Assembly (NCBI GenBank): GCA_023415495.1
Contig: JAEZKK010000014.1
Location: 1 to 64,000 of the forward strand
Reading direction: 5' to 3'
Length of the DNA stretch: 64,000 nucleotides
Origin: Bacteroidota bacterium
GTDB taxonomy: Bacteria > Bacteroidota > Bacteroidia > Bacteroidales > P3
Positions 24,154-33,228 of the stretch are shown here, one piece after another. Made by a program: the position numbers and the translations under genes. The stretch's first letter is position 1; each line of letters opens with the position of its first letter. The notes below the pieces were generated by a model. It saw only the letters and a program-made list of their open reading frames with translations, did no database searches and had not been told where the DNA came from.

Positions 24154-25935
24154 ATGAGAGACACAAAAGACATTCAACCTTTAGCAGACTTTGATTGGTC
24201 ATCTATTGGTAAGAAAGCTGATAATTACAGCGAACAAGAAAAAGAGCAATTATCAAACGCTTACGAAAGCACATTTAGCCAATTAGTTGAACAACAAGTA
24301 ATCGAAGGTATAATTGTCGCAAAAAATAACCGCGAATTGGTTGTTAATATTGGATTCAAATCAGATGGAGTTATTCCTGTATCTGAAATCCGTTATAATC
24401 CAGAGTTTAAGGTTGGAGACAAGATTGAGGTTTATGTTGAAAGCCAAGAAGACGCAGGCGGTCAATTAATCCTTTCTCACAAGAAAGCAAGAATACTTAA
24501 ATCTTGGGACAGGGTTAATTCTGCTTTCGATACACAAGAAATCGTTAATGGCTATGTTAAGAGCAGAACTAAGGGAGGTTTGATTGTAGATGTATTTGGT
24601 ATTGAAGCATTCTTACCAGGTAGCCAAATCGACGTTAAGCCAATTAGAGACTATGATGTATATGTAGATAAAATTATGGAATTCAAGGTTGTTAAAATCA
24701 ACCACGAATATAAGAACGTAGTAGTATCTCATAAGGCATTAATTGAAGATGAAATTGAAGCTCAAAAAGCTGAAATTATTGCTAAATTAGAAAAAGGACA
24801 AGTATTAGAAGGTATTGTTAAGAATATAACTTCTTATGGAGTATTTATCGACCTTGGTGGTGTAGATGGTTTAATCCATATTACAGACCTTTCATGGGGA
24901 AGAATAAATCATCCAGAAGAAATTGTTGAATTAGATCAAAAAATCAATGTTGTTATCCTTGACTTCGATGAAGGTAAGAAACGTATTGCTTTAGGATTAA
25001 AACAATTGACTCCTCATCCATGGGATGCACTAAGCAAAGAACTAAAAGTTGGGGACAAGGTATCTGGAAAGGTAGTTGTTCTTACTGACTATGGTGCTTT
25101 TGTTGAAGTAGAACCAGGAGTTGAAGGATTAATTCACGTTACTGAAATGTCTTGGAGCCAACACTTAAGAACAGCTCATGACTTCCTTAAGATTGGAGAT
25201 GTAGTTGAATCAGTAATCCTTACTTTGGATCGTGAAGAAAGAAAAATGTCTTTAGGTGTAAAACAATTGATTCCAGATCCATGGGCAGAAATTTCAGCTC
25301 GTTACCCAGTTGGAAGCAAACACGAAGCAACTGTTAGAAACTTCACAACATTTGGTATTTTTGTTGAATTAGAAGAAGGAGTTGATGGATTAATCCATAT
25401 CTCTGACCTTTCTTGGAGCAAGAAAATCAAACATCCAGCAGAATTTACTAAGGTAGGAGAAAAGATTAATGTTATTGTTCTTGAAGTAGACGCAGATACT
25501 CGTCGTTTAAGCCTTGGTCACAAACAATTGGAAGAAAACCCATGGGATGTATTTGAATCAATATTCACACTTAACTCAATTCATAAAGGAACAATCATGA
25601 ATATGAGCGATAAGGGAGGTGCTACTATTGCATTACCTTATGGAGTTGAAGCATTTTGTCCAAAATCTCAATTAATGAAGGAAGATAAAGCTCCTATTAA
25701 TATTGATGACCAAATGGATTTCAAAATAACTGAATTTTCAAAAGATAGCAAGAAGATAATTGTTTCTCATTCTAAGACTTGGCAAACTGAAGAAGCTAAG
25801 ACTGATGATAAAAAAGGAGGAAACTCTGAAGAGAAAGCTATCAGAAAAATCAACGACCAATTAGAAAGAACAACTCTTGGAGATTTAGACGCTTTGGCTA
25901 ATCTAAGAGATGAAATGGAAAAGAACGAGCAATAA
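24154..25935 (+). CDS. rpsA: 30S ribosomal protein S1
   Basis: 593 residues with six S1 RNA-binding repeats. Repeats 3 to 5 are very alike: SYGVFIDLGGVDGLIHITDL, DYGAFVEVEPGVEGLIHVTE and TFGIFVELEEGVDGLIHISD, each followed by a KxLxLGxKQL motif. S1 helps the ribosome bind mRNA, which matters in a group where Shine-Dalgarno sites are mostly missing. The acidic/lysine-rich C-terminal tail (AKTDDKKGGNSEEKAIRKIN) is common in Bacteroidota. It has its own promoter, a structured leader and a terminator. Confidence 0.96.
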   Translation: MRDTKDIQPLADFDWSSIGKKADNYSEQEKEQLSNAYESTFSQLVEQQVIEGIIVAKNNRELVVNIGFKSDGVIPVSEIRYNPEFKVGDKIEVYVESQEDAGGQLILSHKKARILKSWDRVNSAFDTQEIVNGYVKSRTKGGLIVDVFGIEAFLPGSQIDVKPIRDYDVYVDKIMEFKVVKINHEYKNVVVSHKALIEDEIEAQKAEIIAKLEKGQVLEGIVKNITSYGVFIDLGGVDGLIHITDLSWGRINHPEEIVELDQKINVVILDFDEGKKRIALGLKQLTPHPWDALSKELKVGDKVSGKVVVLTDYGAFVEVEPGVEGLIHVTEMSWSQHLRTAHDFLKIGDVVESVILTLDREERKMSLGVKQLIPDPWAEISARYPVGSKHEATVRNFTTFGIFVELEEGVDGLIHISDLSWSKKIKHPAEFTKVGEKINVIVLEVDADTRRLSLGHKQLEENPWDVFESIFTLNSIHKGTIMNMSDKGGATIALPYGVEAFCPKSQLMKEDKAPINIDDQMDFKITEFSKDSKKIIVSHSKTWQTEEAKTDDKKGGNSEEKAIRKINDQLERTTLGDLDALANLRDEMEKNEQ

Positions 25936-25955
25936 TAATTGCTTATCCAATAATC

Positions 25956-25993
25956 AAAAAACGTCTAAACTAATATAGTTTGGACGTTTTTTC
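25956..25993 (+). terminator. Rho-independent terminator after rpsA
   Basis: AAAAAACGTCTAAAC (25956-25970) pairs with GTTTGGACGTTTTTT with one G-T pair, around a TAATATA loop. Confidence 0.88.
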
Positions 25994-26016
25994 TTTGTAA
26001 TAAACATTTTTTCAAG

Positions 26017-26024
26017 TAAATTTG
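26017..26024 (+). promoter_or_regulatory. -7 promoter element for the GWxTD gene
   Basis: TAAATTTG, 36 bp upstream of the ATG at 26060, with TTTG at 25994-25997 as a possible -33 box. Confidence 0.55.
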
Positions 26025-26059
26025 CAGTCTCAAGGTATAATTTAAAACCAAATTCAGCC

Positions 26060-27544
26060 ATGAAAAAAATATATTTATTTATTCTTTTATTAGCATTATC
26101 AACACCTTTTACATCATTATCTCAAGGTGTGAATGCTATTTACTCGTTTTCATCTTATTTAATTCCAGAGAAGAATCCTTACGTAGAGGTAAATCTTTCC
26201 ATAGATGCTACGAGCATTGAATATAATGGTGATAATAAATCACACATTGAATATCTATTAGTAATTAAAAAAGGCAAAGAAATTATTCATGCTGATAAAA
26301 GAGAACTGAAGGCAGATAAACCTTCTGAATCTGGCTCTTCGATTTTAGATATTCAAAGAGTAAGCCTTGGAAATGGGAAATACTATGCAGAAATTAAAAT
26401 AAAGGATAATCTCACCAAAAATCCACCTTTAATTATTGTAGATTCTTTTAATATCAATTACCCTAAGGATGAGATTTGCATTTCTGATATTCAAATAATC
26501 GACAGCTATGCAAAAAGCAAGGAAGATAATATTCGTTCCAAAAACGGCTACGATATAATTCCTTATCTATTCGATGCTGTGGACAAGAATAAAAACCAAC
26601 TACTTTATTATGCAGAGGTATATAATTCGGAGAAACAATTCGGGACGGATAATTACTATATAGTGAATATTGGCTTCGAAAACCCTGTTACAAAAAAGAA
26701 ATTCGAGAAAATTCAAAGGATAAAAAGAGAAAAAACAAGCAAAGTTTCTATATTACTTGGAGGAATAAATATTGAAGAATTACCTGAAGGAGTTTATAAT
26801 TTAATTATTGAGGCAAGAGATGCAAAAAATCTATTATATGCATATAAAACCATTCCTTTTGTTAGGTATAGCGATTTAAAAGCTCCAAAAGAAGATATTG
26901 AAATTCCTAAGGAAGCATTTGTAAATAGTATTGAGGAGAAAGATATAAATGAGTATATCTTCTGTTTATACCCTATAGCAAATGAAATGCATAAAAGATT
27001 TATTCAATCGGAATTAAAATCAGCAACAACTGAAGAGAAAAAGATTTTCCTTTATAATTTCTTTAGACAGATTAACCCATCTAATCCAAACGGTGAATGG
27101 GCTTATTATATGGAAAACGTAAAATATGTCAACGATAGATACTCTACCTCAATTAAAAAAGGATATGATACCGAAATGGGAAGAGTCTATTTGGTATATG
27201 GTAAGCCTGATAAGATAATTGATGAAAAATTCAAATCTACTGGTGGAATTAAACAAAGGACTATGAGCGATAATTTAGCAAATCCCGATGCTGAGAACCA
27301 ATCTCCTGATGGTATTAGCTATATGCCTTACCAAATTTGGAGATATAATAAAACCCCTTATGGGGAAGTAAATAAATCCTTTGTATTTTACGCAAAACAA
27401 AATAATTTAATGGAATACTTCCTATTGCATTCCGATGCTAAGGGAGAGCCTTTTGATAGATTCTGGGAAAATACTCTTTCTCGTGGCTTATTACCTGAGG
27501 GAGTAGAAGGAGAGGCAGGAATCCAATTCAGAAAGGGTTATTAA
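26060..27544 (+). CDS. GWxTD domain protein, secreted
   Basis: 494 residues with a signal peptide (MKKIYLFILLLALSTPFTSL, then SQG). The C-terminal part carries the GWxTD domain: EWAYYMENVKYVNDRYSTS, then KKGYDTEMGRVYLVYGKPDK, where the family signature GWxTDRGxxYIxYGPP reads GYDTEMGRVYLVYGKP. The N-terminal half is beta-rich and unrecognised. The function of GWxTD proteins is not established. The next gene, a family 2 glycosyltransferase, starts four bases after the stop, so the two are co-transcribed. Confidence 0.85.
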   Translation: MKKIYLFILLLALSTPFTSLSQGVNAIYSFSSYLIPEKNPYVEVNLSIDATSIEYNGDNKSHIEYLLVIKKGKEIIHADKRELKADKPSESGSSILDIQRVSLGNGKYYAEIKIKDNLTKNPPLIIVDSFNINYPKDEICISDIQIIDSYAKSKEDNIRSKNGYDIIPYLFDAVDKNKNQLLYYAEVYNSEKQFGTDNYYIVNIGFENPVTKKKFEKIQRIKREKTSKVSILLGGINIEELPEGVYNLIIEARDAKNLLYAYKTIPFVRYSDLKAPKEDIEIPKEAFVNSIEEKDINEYIFCLYPIANEMHKRFIQSELKSATTEEKKIFLYNFFRQINPSNPNGEWAYYMENVKYVNDRYSTSIKKGYDTEMGRVYLVYGKPDKIIDEKFKSTGGIKQRTMSDNLANPDAENQSPDGISYMPYQIWRYNKTPYGEVNKSFVFYAKQNNLMEYFLLHSDAKGEPFDRFWENTLSRGLLPEGVEGEAGIQFRKGY

Positions 27545-27548
27545 TCCT

Positions 27549-28553
27549 ATGACTAAGGTTGCAATTATTATTTTAAATTGGAATGGCAAGGACTTATTAA
27601 AAACCTTCCTTCCTTCGGTTATTCAAAACTCAAAACAAGCTGAGATAATTATTGCTGATAATGGCTCAAATGACGGAAGTATTGATTTTATCAGCAAAAC
27701 TTTCCCAGAGATTAGAATTATTGATAATAAAGAAAATCTTGGCTTTACAGGAGGTTATAATAAGGCTTTAAAAGAGGTTGAAGCAGAGTATTATATTATT
27801 TTAAATTCTGATATAGAGGTTAGTGAGAATTGGATAAAGCCAATAATTGACCTGATGGATGAGGATAAGAATATTGGAGTTTGCCAACCCAAGATAAGGT
27901 CCTATATTGATAAATCCAGCTTCGAATATGCTGGAGCAAGTGGAGGTTTTATCGATATGCTTGGATATCCATTTTGTAGAGGAAGAATTTTCGATAGCCT
28001 TGAAAAAGACAATTCACAATATAATAATACAAGGGAATGCTTTTGGGCAAGCGGTGCTGCACTCTTTATAAGAGCCGAGCTATTCCATAAATTCTCAGGA
28101 TTTGACCAAGAGTTCTTTGCTCATCAAGAAGAAATAGACCTTTGTTGGAGATTGAAAAACGCCGGATACAAGGTTATGGTTTGCCCAGAATCGGTTGTGT
28201 ATCATCTTGGTGGTGGAACACTTAACAAGACCTCAGCCTTTAAGACCTATCTTAACTTTAGAAATAATCACTACCTTCTTTACAAAAACTATCCAGTTAA
28301 AGATTATAATAAGATTATTTATATAAGATACTTATTAGATTATCTGGCTGCCTTTACCTTTCTATTAAAAGGAAGGGTTGGCGAATTTAAGGCAGTATTT
28401 AAGGCATTAGAGGATTTCAAAGCAAATAGAGTCAAATTCCAAAACAAAAGAAACTACTCAAACCGCAAAACAAATTCAATTCTAAAAAGAAGCATACTCT
28501 TAGAATATCATATCTTTAATAAAAGAGAATTTAAAGATTTACCAAATTTCTAA
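27549..28553 (+). CDS. Family 2 glycosyltransferase
   Basis: 334 residues with a GT-A fold: VAIIILNWNGKDLLKTFLPS at the start, IIADNGSNDGSIDFI, NLGFTGGYNKALKE, the metal-binding region YIILNSDIEVSENW, and HQEEIDLCWRLKNAGYKVMV followed by PESVVYHLGG. The ED-type motif is EEIDLCWR. This is the rhamnosyltransferase-like subgroup that builds surface polysaccharide. Donor and acceptor cannot be told. It is co-transcribed with the GWxTD gene. Confidence 0.9.
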   Translation: MTKVAIIILNWNGKDLLKTFLPSVIQNSKQAEIIIADNGSNDGSIDFISKTFPEIRIIDNKENLGFTGGYNKALKEVEAEYYIILNSDIEVSENWIKPIIDLMDEDKNIGVCQPKIRSYIDKSSFEYAGASGGFIDMLGYPFCRGRIFDSLEKDNSQYNNTRECFWASGAALFIRAELFHKFSGFDQEFFAHQEEIDLCWRLKNAGYKVMVCPESVVYHLGGGTLNKTSAFKTYLNFRNNHYLLYKNYPVKDYNKIIYIRYLLDYLAAFTFLLKGRVGEFKAVFKALEDFKANRVKFQNKRNYSNRKTNSILKRSILLEYHIFNKREFKDLPNF

Positions 28554-28630
28554 ACTAATTATTTATTTCAACTAATGTAACTATATTTTTAAATTGAAAT
28601 ACTTTATAACTCCCTTTTTTCAAATTTAAA

Positions 28631-28795
28631 TCAAGAATCAAAGAAATAGAATCAAAGAAAAAAGAATCTTTCTTTGATTTAAAAGAATTTTTCTTTGAAT
28701 CCAAAGTCATTATGGTAGCTATGATAACAGCATTATGGTACCTACCACAAGGGTGTTATGGTACCTACCACACAACCCTTATGGTAGGTACCATA
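28631..28795. repeat. Phased palindrome array 2 (TATGGTACCTACC), 23 bp pitch
   Basis: TATGGTAGCTATGATA starts at 28711, TATGGTACCTACCACA at 28734 and 28757, and TATGGTAGGTACCATA at 28780; every step is 23 bp. CATTATGGTACCTACCA (28731-28747) is the exact reverse complement of TGGTAGGTACCATAATG (28782-28798). Even the spacers mirror: AAGGGT against ACCCTT. Just upstream, TCAA/TTGA units near 28632, 28653, 28675 and 28696 run at 21-22 bp (GAATCAAAG and CTTTGATT). It lies between two convergent genes. 28554-28630 shows nothing else. Confidence 0.85.
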
Positions 28796-28936
28796 ATGTA
28801 GTTTTTGAAAAATCGGTGATTTACAAGAAAATTAAGCTCTTGTTTTCCTTGCACTTGCAAAGATAAACAAAATTTTCAAATCATCATACTTTAATAGTGT
28901 TTTTTTGTAGATTTTTTAAGCATGTAGCAAAATCAA

Positions 28937-30007
28937 CTATGATATTCTTTTTTCTATGTATTTTGAATGCAATACCCTTAGTATTCCTACATAATCTAAA
29001 CTAAAAGCTATCTCATCCCCTACCTTATACTTCTTTTTGTTCTCAAATAAATCAATTACAAACATATCAGAACTGCTTCCAACTATATCTATTTCATCAT
29101 CCATTGGCTTGATATGTTCTGAATCTACATCCAATAAACCTATATCTACTATAGCCCTATAAGAAGTTTCTCCAATCATATTTTCATCAAAACTTACTGA
29201 ATGACCCTCAAGATTTGTCCCCATTTCTCCCATAGGAACTACAGGCTTCTCAATCAATTCAATAATTTCTGAATAAAGGACAAAGATATCAGTCTTAAGG
29301 TTTTTAAGATTAGTATTATTATAAACATCGGTTCCAAGAAAAAGGGTTTCCCCTACCCTAAAATGATTTACTCCCTTAGGCAAAAGATTTTGAAGAATTA
29401 AAGGTATTGTTACAGAAGAGCCTCCTGAGACATATTTTATCTTCTTTTGGAATTTGGCTTCAATTAATTGTTTGTATAAGATTAGCTGAATAAGCTTGTC
29501 ATGATTTGGCAACACTCCATATAAACAGGATAAATTAGCCCCAATCCCAACAACCTCAATATTCTCTAATTCGAATATCTTGGAATAGAACCCCATAATA
29601 CTATCACGCATTATACCTTCCCTAAGCTCTCCAAGCTCAATCATAATAATCACCTTATGAATCTTATTCTGAGCCTTAGCCTCTTGGGAGAGGAGTTTAA
29701 TGGTTTGAATTTCTGTATTCATACTAATATCAGCATAACGTATTACGTTCTTAATAGTATGTTTTGCAGGTGGCTTAATAAATATTGTTTCAATATCAGG
29801 TCTGATTTTCTTAATGATTTTCAGATTATATATCCTTGAATCGCATACCTGGTCTATATCATAAGAAAGGATTTCTTCTAAATAATCCTTATTCCCACAA
29901 AGTAGTTTTGAAACAATTGACCATTGAATATTATTCTTTCCGAAAAGCCTGTTTAGGTAATTAAAATTAGATCTAAGCTTTTCTTTATCAAGATTTATAT
30001 ATGTCAT
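28937..30007 (-). CDS. Alanine racemase-fold amino acid racemase
   Basis: 356 residues with the alanine racemase N-terminal barrel. The probable PLP lysine is in WSIVSKLLCGN (residue 34). VCDSRIYNLKIIKKIRPDIE, MIELGELREGI and YVSGGSSVTIPLI are typical of the Orr-like group of ornithine/lysine racemases. Beyond that group, the substrate is not readable. It starts three bases after a GNAT acetyltransferase gene, so the pair may act on the same amino acid. A role in D-amino acid formation or in ornithine breakdown is inference. Confidence 0.8.
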   Translation of the reverse strand: MTYINLDKEKLRSNFNYLNRLFGKNNIQWSIVSKLLCGNKDYLEEILSYDIDQVCDSRIYNLKIIKKIRPDIETIFIKPPAKHTIKNVIRYADISMNTEIQTIKLLSQEAKAQNKIHKVIIMIELGELREGIMRDSIMGFYSKIFELENIEVVGIGANLSCLYGVLPNHDKLIQLILYKQLIEAKFQKKIKYVSGGSSVTIPLILQNLLPKGVNHFRVGETLFLGTDVYNNTNLKNLKTDIFVLYSEIIELIEKPVVPMGEMGTNLEGHSVSFDENMIGETSYRAIVDIGLLDVDSEHIKPMDDEIDIVGSSSDMFVIDLFENKKKYKVGDEIAFSLDYVGILRVLHSKYIEKRIS

Positions 30008-30010
30008 AAT

Positions 30011-30451
30011 TTATTTTTTAATATATCTCATTTCAAGATATTTGTTTGTAAATCCTTGTTTTTCATAAAGAAACTTTGCAGGATTATCAGGTTCGACATG
30101 AAGAGCAATAGAGCCATTGGTCAGCTCTTTTGCCTTTTCTATCATTTGTTTCCCAATACCTTTACCCCTCATTTCTCTATGTGTTGCAATATAAACTAAT
30201 ATATTTTCAGGGATAAAACCCTTCATTCCAGTATGATTAATCACTAATACTGAGGCAAGTGTTTCGTCGATATAACCTAAGAGGATAAAACCTCCAAAGC
30301 TAAAAGATTCTTTTAAAGCATAGTCGATACATTTTTCAATATCATCTCTCTCGTCTCCAAATTGGTCAAGGTTTTTAAAAAGAAAGTCTATTATTTCTTG
30401 TTTTTCAACTGAATTGGGTTTGTTTTCTGGATCAAAAATTCTAATTTTCAT
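30011..30451 (-). CDS. GNAT family N-acetyltransferase
   Basis: 146 residues with the GNAT fold. The acetyl-CoA pyrophosphate loop is HREMRGKGIGKQMIEKAKEL (R-G-x-G-I-G), followed by ALHVEPDNPAKFLYEKQGFT, the usual motif B with a closing YxxxGF. It transfers an acetyl group to an amine that cannot be named. It is co-transcribed with the racemase downstream. No good TAnnTTTG element is seen upstream. Confidence 0.85.
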   Translation of the reverse strand: MKIRIFDPENKPNSVEKQEIIDFLFKNLDQFGDERDDIEKCIDYALKESFSFGGFILLGYIDETLASVLVINHTGMKGFIPENILVYIATHREMRGKGIGKQMIEKAKELTNGSIALHVEPDNPAKFLYEKQGFTNKYLEMRYIKK

Positions 30452-30560
30452 ATTTATATTTGTTTAGGTTATTAATTCGCATAATAATTTTAAATTCAAT
30501 CTATAATAAATTATATATTCATGAAATAGATACATTGAGATTAAAATAAAATTAAATGCC

Positions 30561-30628
30561 TTCGGATAAAATAAGAATAAATAAATGGTTTTTTGAGTAA
30601 AATTTATCCGAAATCTTATTACTCAAAA
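30561..30628. repeat. Interlocked inverted repeats upstream of bioA
   Basis: TTCGGATAAA (30561-30570) matches TTTATCCGAA (30603-30612), and TTTTGAGTAA (30591-30600) matches TTACTCAAAA (30619-30628). Their order A-B-A'-B' is that of an H-type pseudoknot or of two overlapping dyads. The A copies are 42 bp apart, twice 21. The rest of 30452-30808 is AT-rich with only the bioA promoter. Confidence 0.65.
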
Positions 30629-30781
30629 CATAAAACTATTGCAATAATACGAAATAAATTCAGGATTTGCAAATTATTTTAACTTTTATCATACAAATTA
30701 AGAAGTATTAAGAGAGAATTATTAGTATTCTCCATATCATATTTAACAAAATCACTGAAATAATATATCACAGAAAATGAC

Positions 30782-30789
30782 TAACTTTG
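30782..30789 (+). promoter_or_regulatory. -7 promoter element for the biotin operon
   Basis: TAACTTTG, 20 bp before the bioA ATG at 30809. I see no clear BirA operator-like palindrome around it. Confidence 0.65.
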
Positions 30790-30808
30790 CAGACTTGAAT
30801 TTGAGAAT

Positions 30809-32062
30809 ATGAAGAGTTTGGATTTTGACAGAGAACATTTATGGCACCCCTATACTTCAGCAACCAACCCTTTGCCTACATATAAGATAATCAAAGCAGA
30901 AGGAGTTAGACTAAAGCTTGAGAACAATAGGGAATTGATAGATGGGATGAGTTCTTGGTGGGCTTGTATTCATGGTTATAACCACCCTTATTTGAATTCG
31001 GCTATTGAAAACCAAATAAAAGACTTTTCGCATATTATGTTTGGGGGCTTAACCCATGCCCCAGCTATAGAGCTTGGAGAATTGTTATTATCAATTCTTC
31101 CAAAGGAATTTCAGAAGATATTCTACACCGACTCAGGTTCAGTAGCCGTTGAAGTTGCAATGAAGATGGCTATTCAGTATTGGTATGGCAAAAAGAGGAA
31201 AGACAAGACTAATTTTCTAACAGTTAGCTCTGGTTATCATGGCGACACATGGAATGCTATGAGTGTTTGTGACCCAATAACTGGTATGCACTCAATCTTC
31301 GGTTCTTCCCTTTCAAAGCGTTATTTTGCAAAGAAACCAAAGACCATTGAGGATATTTCCTCACTTGAAGATATAATAAAAAGAGAAAAAGATAATATTG
31401 CAGCATTTATAATTGAGCCAATAGTTCAGGGAGCAGGAGGAATGAATTTCTATTCTAAAGAATATCTAACTCGAGCTGTAGAACTTTGCAGAAATAATGA
31501 TATCCTTGTAATTTTCGATGAGATTGCAACTGGCTTTGGAAGAACTGGTAAGCTATTTGCCTTTGAACATATTAATCTTTTGCCTGATATTTTATGTATT
31601 GGCAAGGCTCTAACAGGAGGATATATGACCTTGAGTGCAGTAATCACAACAAACAATATTGCAGAGACTATTTCCTATAACGAACCTTGGGCATTTATGC
31701 ATGGACCCACATTTATGGCAAACCCATTATCCTGTGCTGTGGCTAAAGCTTCTATTGAATTGCTTCTATCCTATAATTGGAAAGAGAAGATTAAGGAAAT
31801 TGAAGAGGAAATCTCAAATCATCTATCCATTGCTAAAACCTTCCCAACGGTAAAAGAGGTTAGGGTACTTGGAGCAATAGGAGTAATTGAGATGAAGAAG
31901 GAAGTGGATATGAAATGGATACAAGAGAAATTTGTAGAGGAAGGAATTTGGGTTAGACCTTTTGGGAAGATGGTTTACATTATGCCTCCATATATTATAA
32001 GTAAGGAAGATTTAGAAAATCTTTGCTTGAGTTTAATTAAAGTTGTATCCCAAATTGATTAA
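30809..32062 (+). CDS. bioA: Adenosylmethionine-8-amino-7-oxononanoate aminotransferase
   Basis: 417 residues. It converts KAPA to DAPA with SAM as amino donor in biotin synthesis. Seen: LWHPYTSATNPLPTYKIIKA at the start, DGMSSWWACIHGYNHPYLN, FYTDSGSVAVEVAMKMAIQY, SSGYHGDTWNAMSVCDP, IFDEIATGFGRTGKLFA, and CIGKALTGGYMTLSAVI with the PLP lysine. HGPTFMANPLSCAVA closes the site. It is first of five genes A-F-G-C-D with almost no spacing. Confidence 0.97.
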   Translation: MKSLDFDREHLWHPYTSATNPLPTYKIIKAEGVRLKLENNRELIDGMSSWWACIHGYNHPYLNSAIENQIKDFSHIMFGGLTHAPAIELGELLLSILPKEFQKIFYTDSGSVAVEVAMKMAIQYWYGKKRKDKTNFLTVSSGYHGDTWNAMSVCDPITGMHSIFGSSLSKRYFAKKPKTIEDISSLEDIIKREKDNIAAFIIEPIVQGAGGMNFYSKEYLTRAVELCRNNDILVIFDEIATGFGRTGKLFAFEHINLLPDILCIGKALTGGYMTLSAVITTNNIAETISYNEPWAFMHGPTFMANPLSCAVAKASIELLLSYNWKEKIKEIEEEISNHLSIAKTFPTVKEVRVLGAIGVIEMKKEVDMKWIQEKFVEEGIWVRPFGKMVYIMPPYIISKEDLENLCLSLIKVVSQID

Positions 32063-32063
32063 T

Positions 32064-33227
32064 ATGGATTATTTTTCAATTGAATTAGAGAGATTAAAAC
32101 GAGAAGGGAATTTAAGAGAATTACCTAAGGGAGAGAATAATAATAATTTTATCCTAAAAGATGGGATTTCTATGATTAATCTATCCTCTAACGACTATAT
32201 GGGACTAAGTAATAGTGAGGAAATAAGAGAAGACTTTCTTAGCAAAATAAACTCTAAGAATTTTATTCCAAGTTATAGTTCTTCAAGACTATTAGGAGGA
32301 GAATTTAAAGCATATAGAGAATTAGAAGAATTCCTTGCCCATATCTTTCAAAAAGAAGAGGCAATGGTTTTCAATTCTGGCTACCATGCAAATATTGGCA
32401 TTATACCCGCTATCACAAATCCACAAACCCTAATACTTGCGGATAGACTTATTCATGCCAGTATTGTTGATGGGGTATTATTATCCAAGTCTAAATTTAT
32501 TCGTTACTCACATAACGATTATAATGAGCTGGAGAGATTGATAGATAAGTTTAAGAATGATTTCGAAAGAATATTGATTATTAGTGAGAGTATATTTAGC
32601 ATGGATGGGGATGAGGCTGATTTAGCAAGGCTTGTAACCATTAAAAAGAAATACAATAATATACTATTATATATAGACGAGGCTCACGCAATTGGAGTAA
32701 GGGGGGAGAGTTTTTTAGGACTTAGTCAAGAGAAAAACCTGATTCAAGATATTGATTTCCTTGTTGGAACATTTGGAAAAGCAATTGCTTCAGTTGGTGC
32801 CTATATTGTTTGTGAGAAAGAAACAAAAGAATTTTTAGTAAATAAGATGAGGAGTTTTATTTTCTCAACGGCCCTACCCCCTATTAATATTCTTTGGACT
32901 AAATATGTATTTGAGAATATTATTGATAAGGGGAAGGATGCTTTTAAGATGAGAGAGAGAAGAGAAAAACTAAATAAACTATCCCTCACACTAAAAGAGA
33001 GCATTATAAATAAAGGCTATAAAACTACAAGCTCATCTCATATTATTCCTTTAATAATTGGAGACTCTTTTCTCTGCACCCAAAAGTCAAAAGAATTACA
33101 AGAGAAAGGTTTCTACGCCTTAGGTATTAGACCTCCAAGCGTTAAGAAAGGCAGTGAAAGAATTAGATTTTCTCTTAATTCAGATATTGAGCTTGAAAGC
33201 ATTAACCAATTAATTAGTTTAATTTAG
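32064..33227 (+). CDS. bioF: 8-amino-7-oxononanoate synthase
   Basis: 387 residues from the ATG at 32064, one base after the bioA stop; the TTG at 32043 inside bioA is unlikely. It joins pimeloyl-ACP and alanine to make KAPA. Seen: MINLSSNDYMGLSN, SYSSSRLLGGEFKAYRELEE, VFNSGYHANIGIIPAI, RLIHASIVDGVLLSKSKFIR, ILISESIFSMDGDEADL, YIDEAHAIGVRG and VGTFGKAIASVGAYIV (PLP lysine). HIIPLIIGD and LGIRPPSVKKGSERIRFSL end the protein. Confidence 0.96.
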   Translation: MDYFSIELERLKREGNLRELPKGENNNNFILKDGISMINLSSNDYMGLSNSEEIREDFLSKINSKNFIPSYSSSRLLGGEFKAYRELEEFLAHIFQKEEAMVFNSGYHANIGIIPAITNPQTLILADRLIHASIVDGVLLSKSKFIRYSHNDYNELERLIDKFKNDFERILIISESIFSMDGDEADLARLVTIKKKYNNILLYIDEAHAIGVRGESFLGLSQEKNLIQDIDFLVGTFGKAIASVGAYIVCEKETKEFLVNKMRSFIFSTALPPINILWTKYVFENIIDKGKDAFKMRERREKLNKLSLTLKESIINKGYKTTSSSHIIPLIIGDSFLCTQKSKELQEKGFYALGIRPPSVKKGSERIRFSLNSDIELESINQLISLI

Positions 33228-33228
33228 A

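Noticed and set aside
28737..28742. Restriction-modification target cluster, because the unit contains GGTACC
   Set aside because: The other arrays use unrelated palindromes, and no restriction or methylase gene is in the window.
30452..30808. Riboswitch upstream of the biotin operon
   Set aside because: No known biotin riboswitch class exists to my knowledge, and the inverted repeats lie upstream of the bioA promoter.
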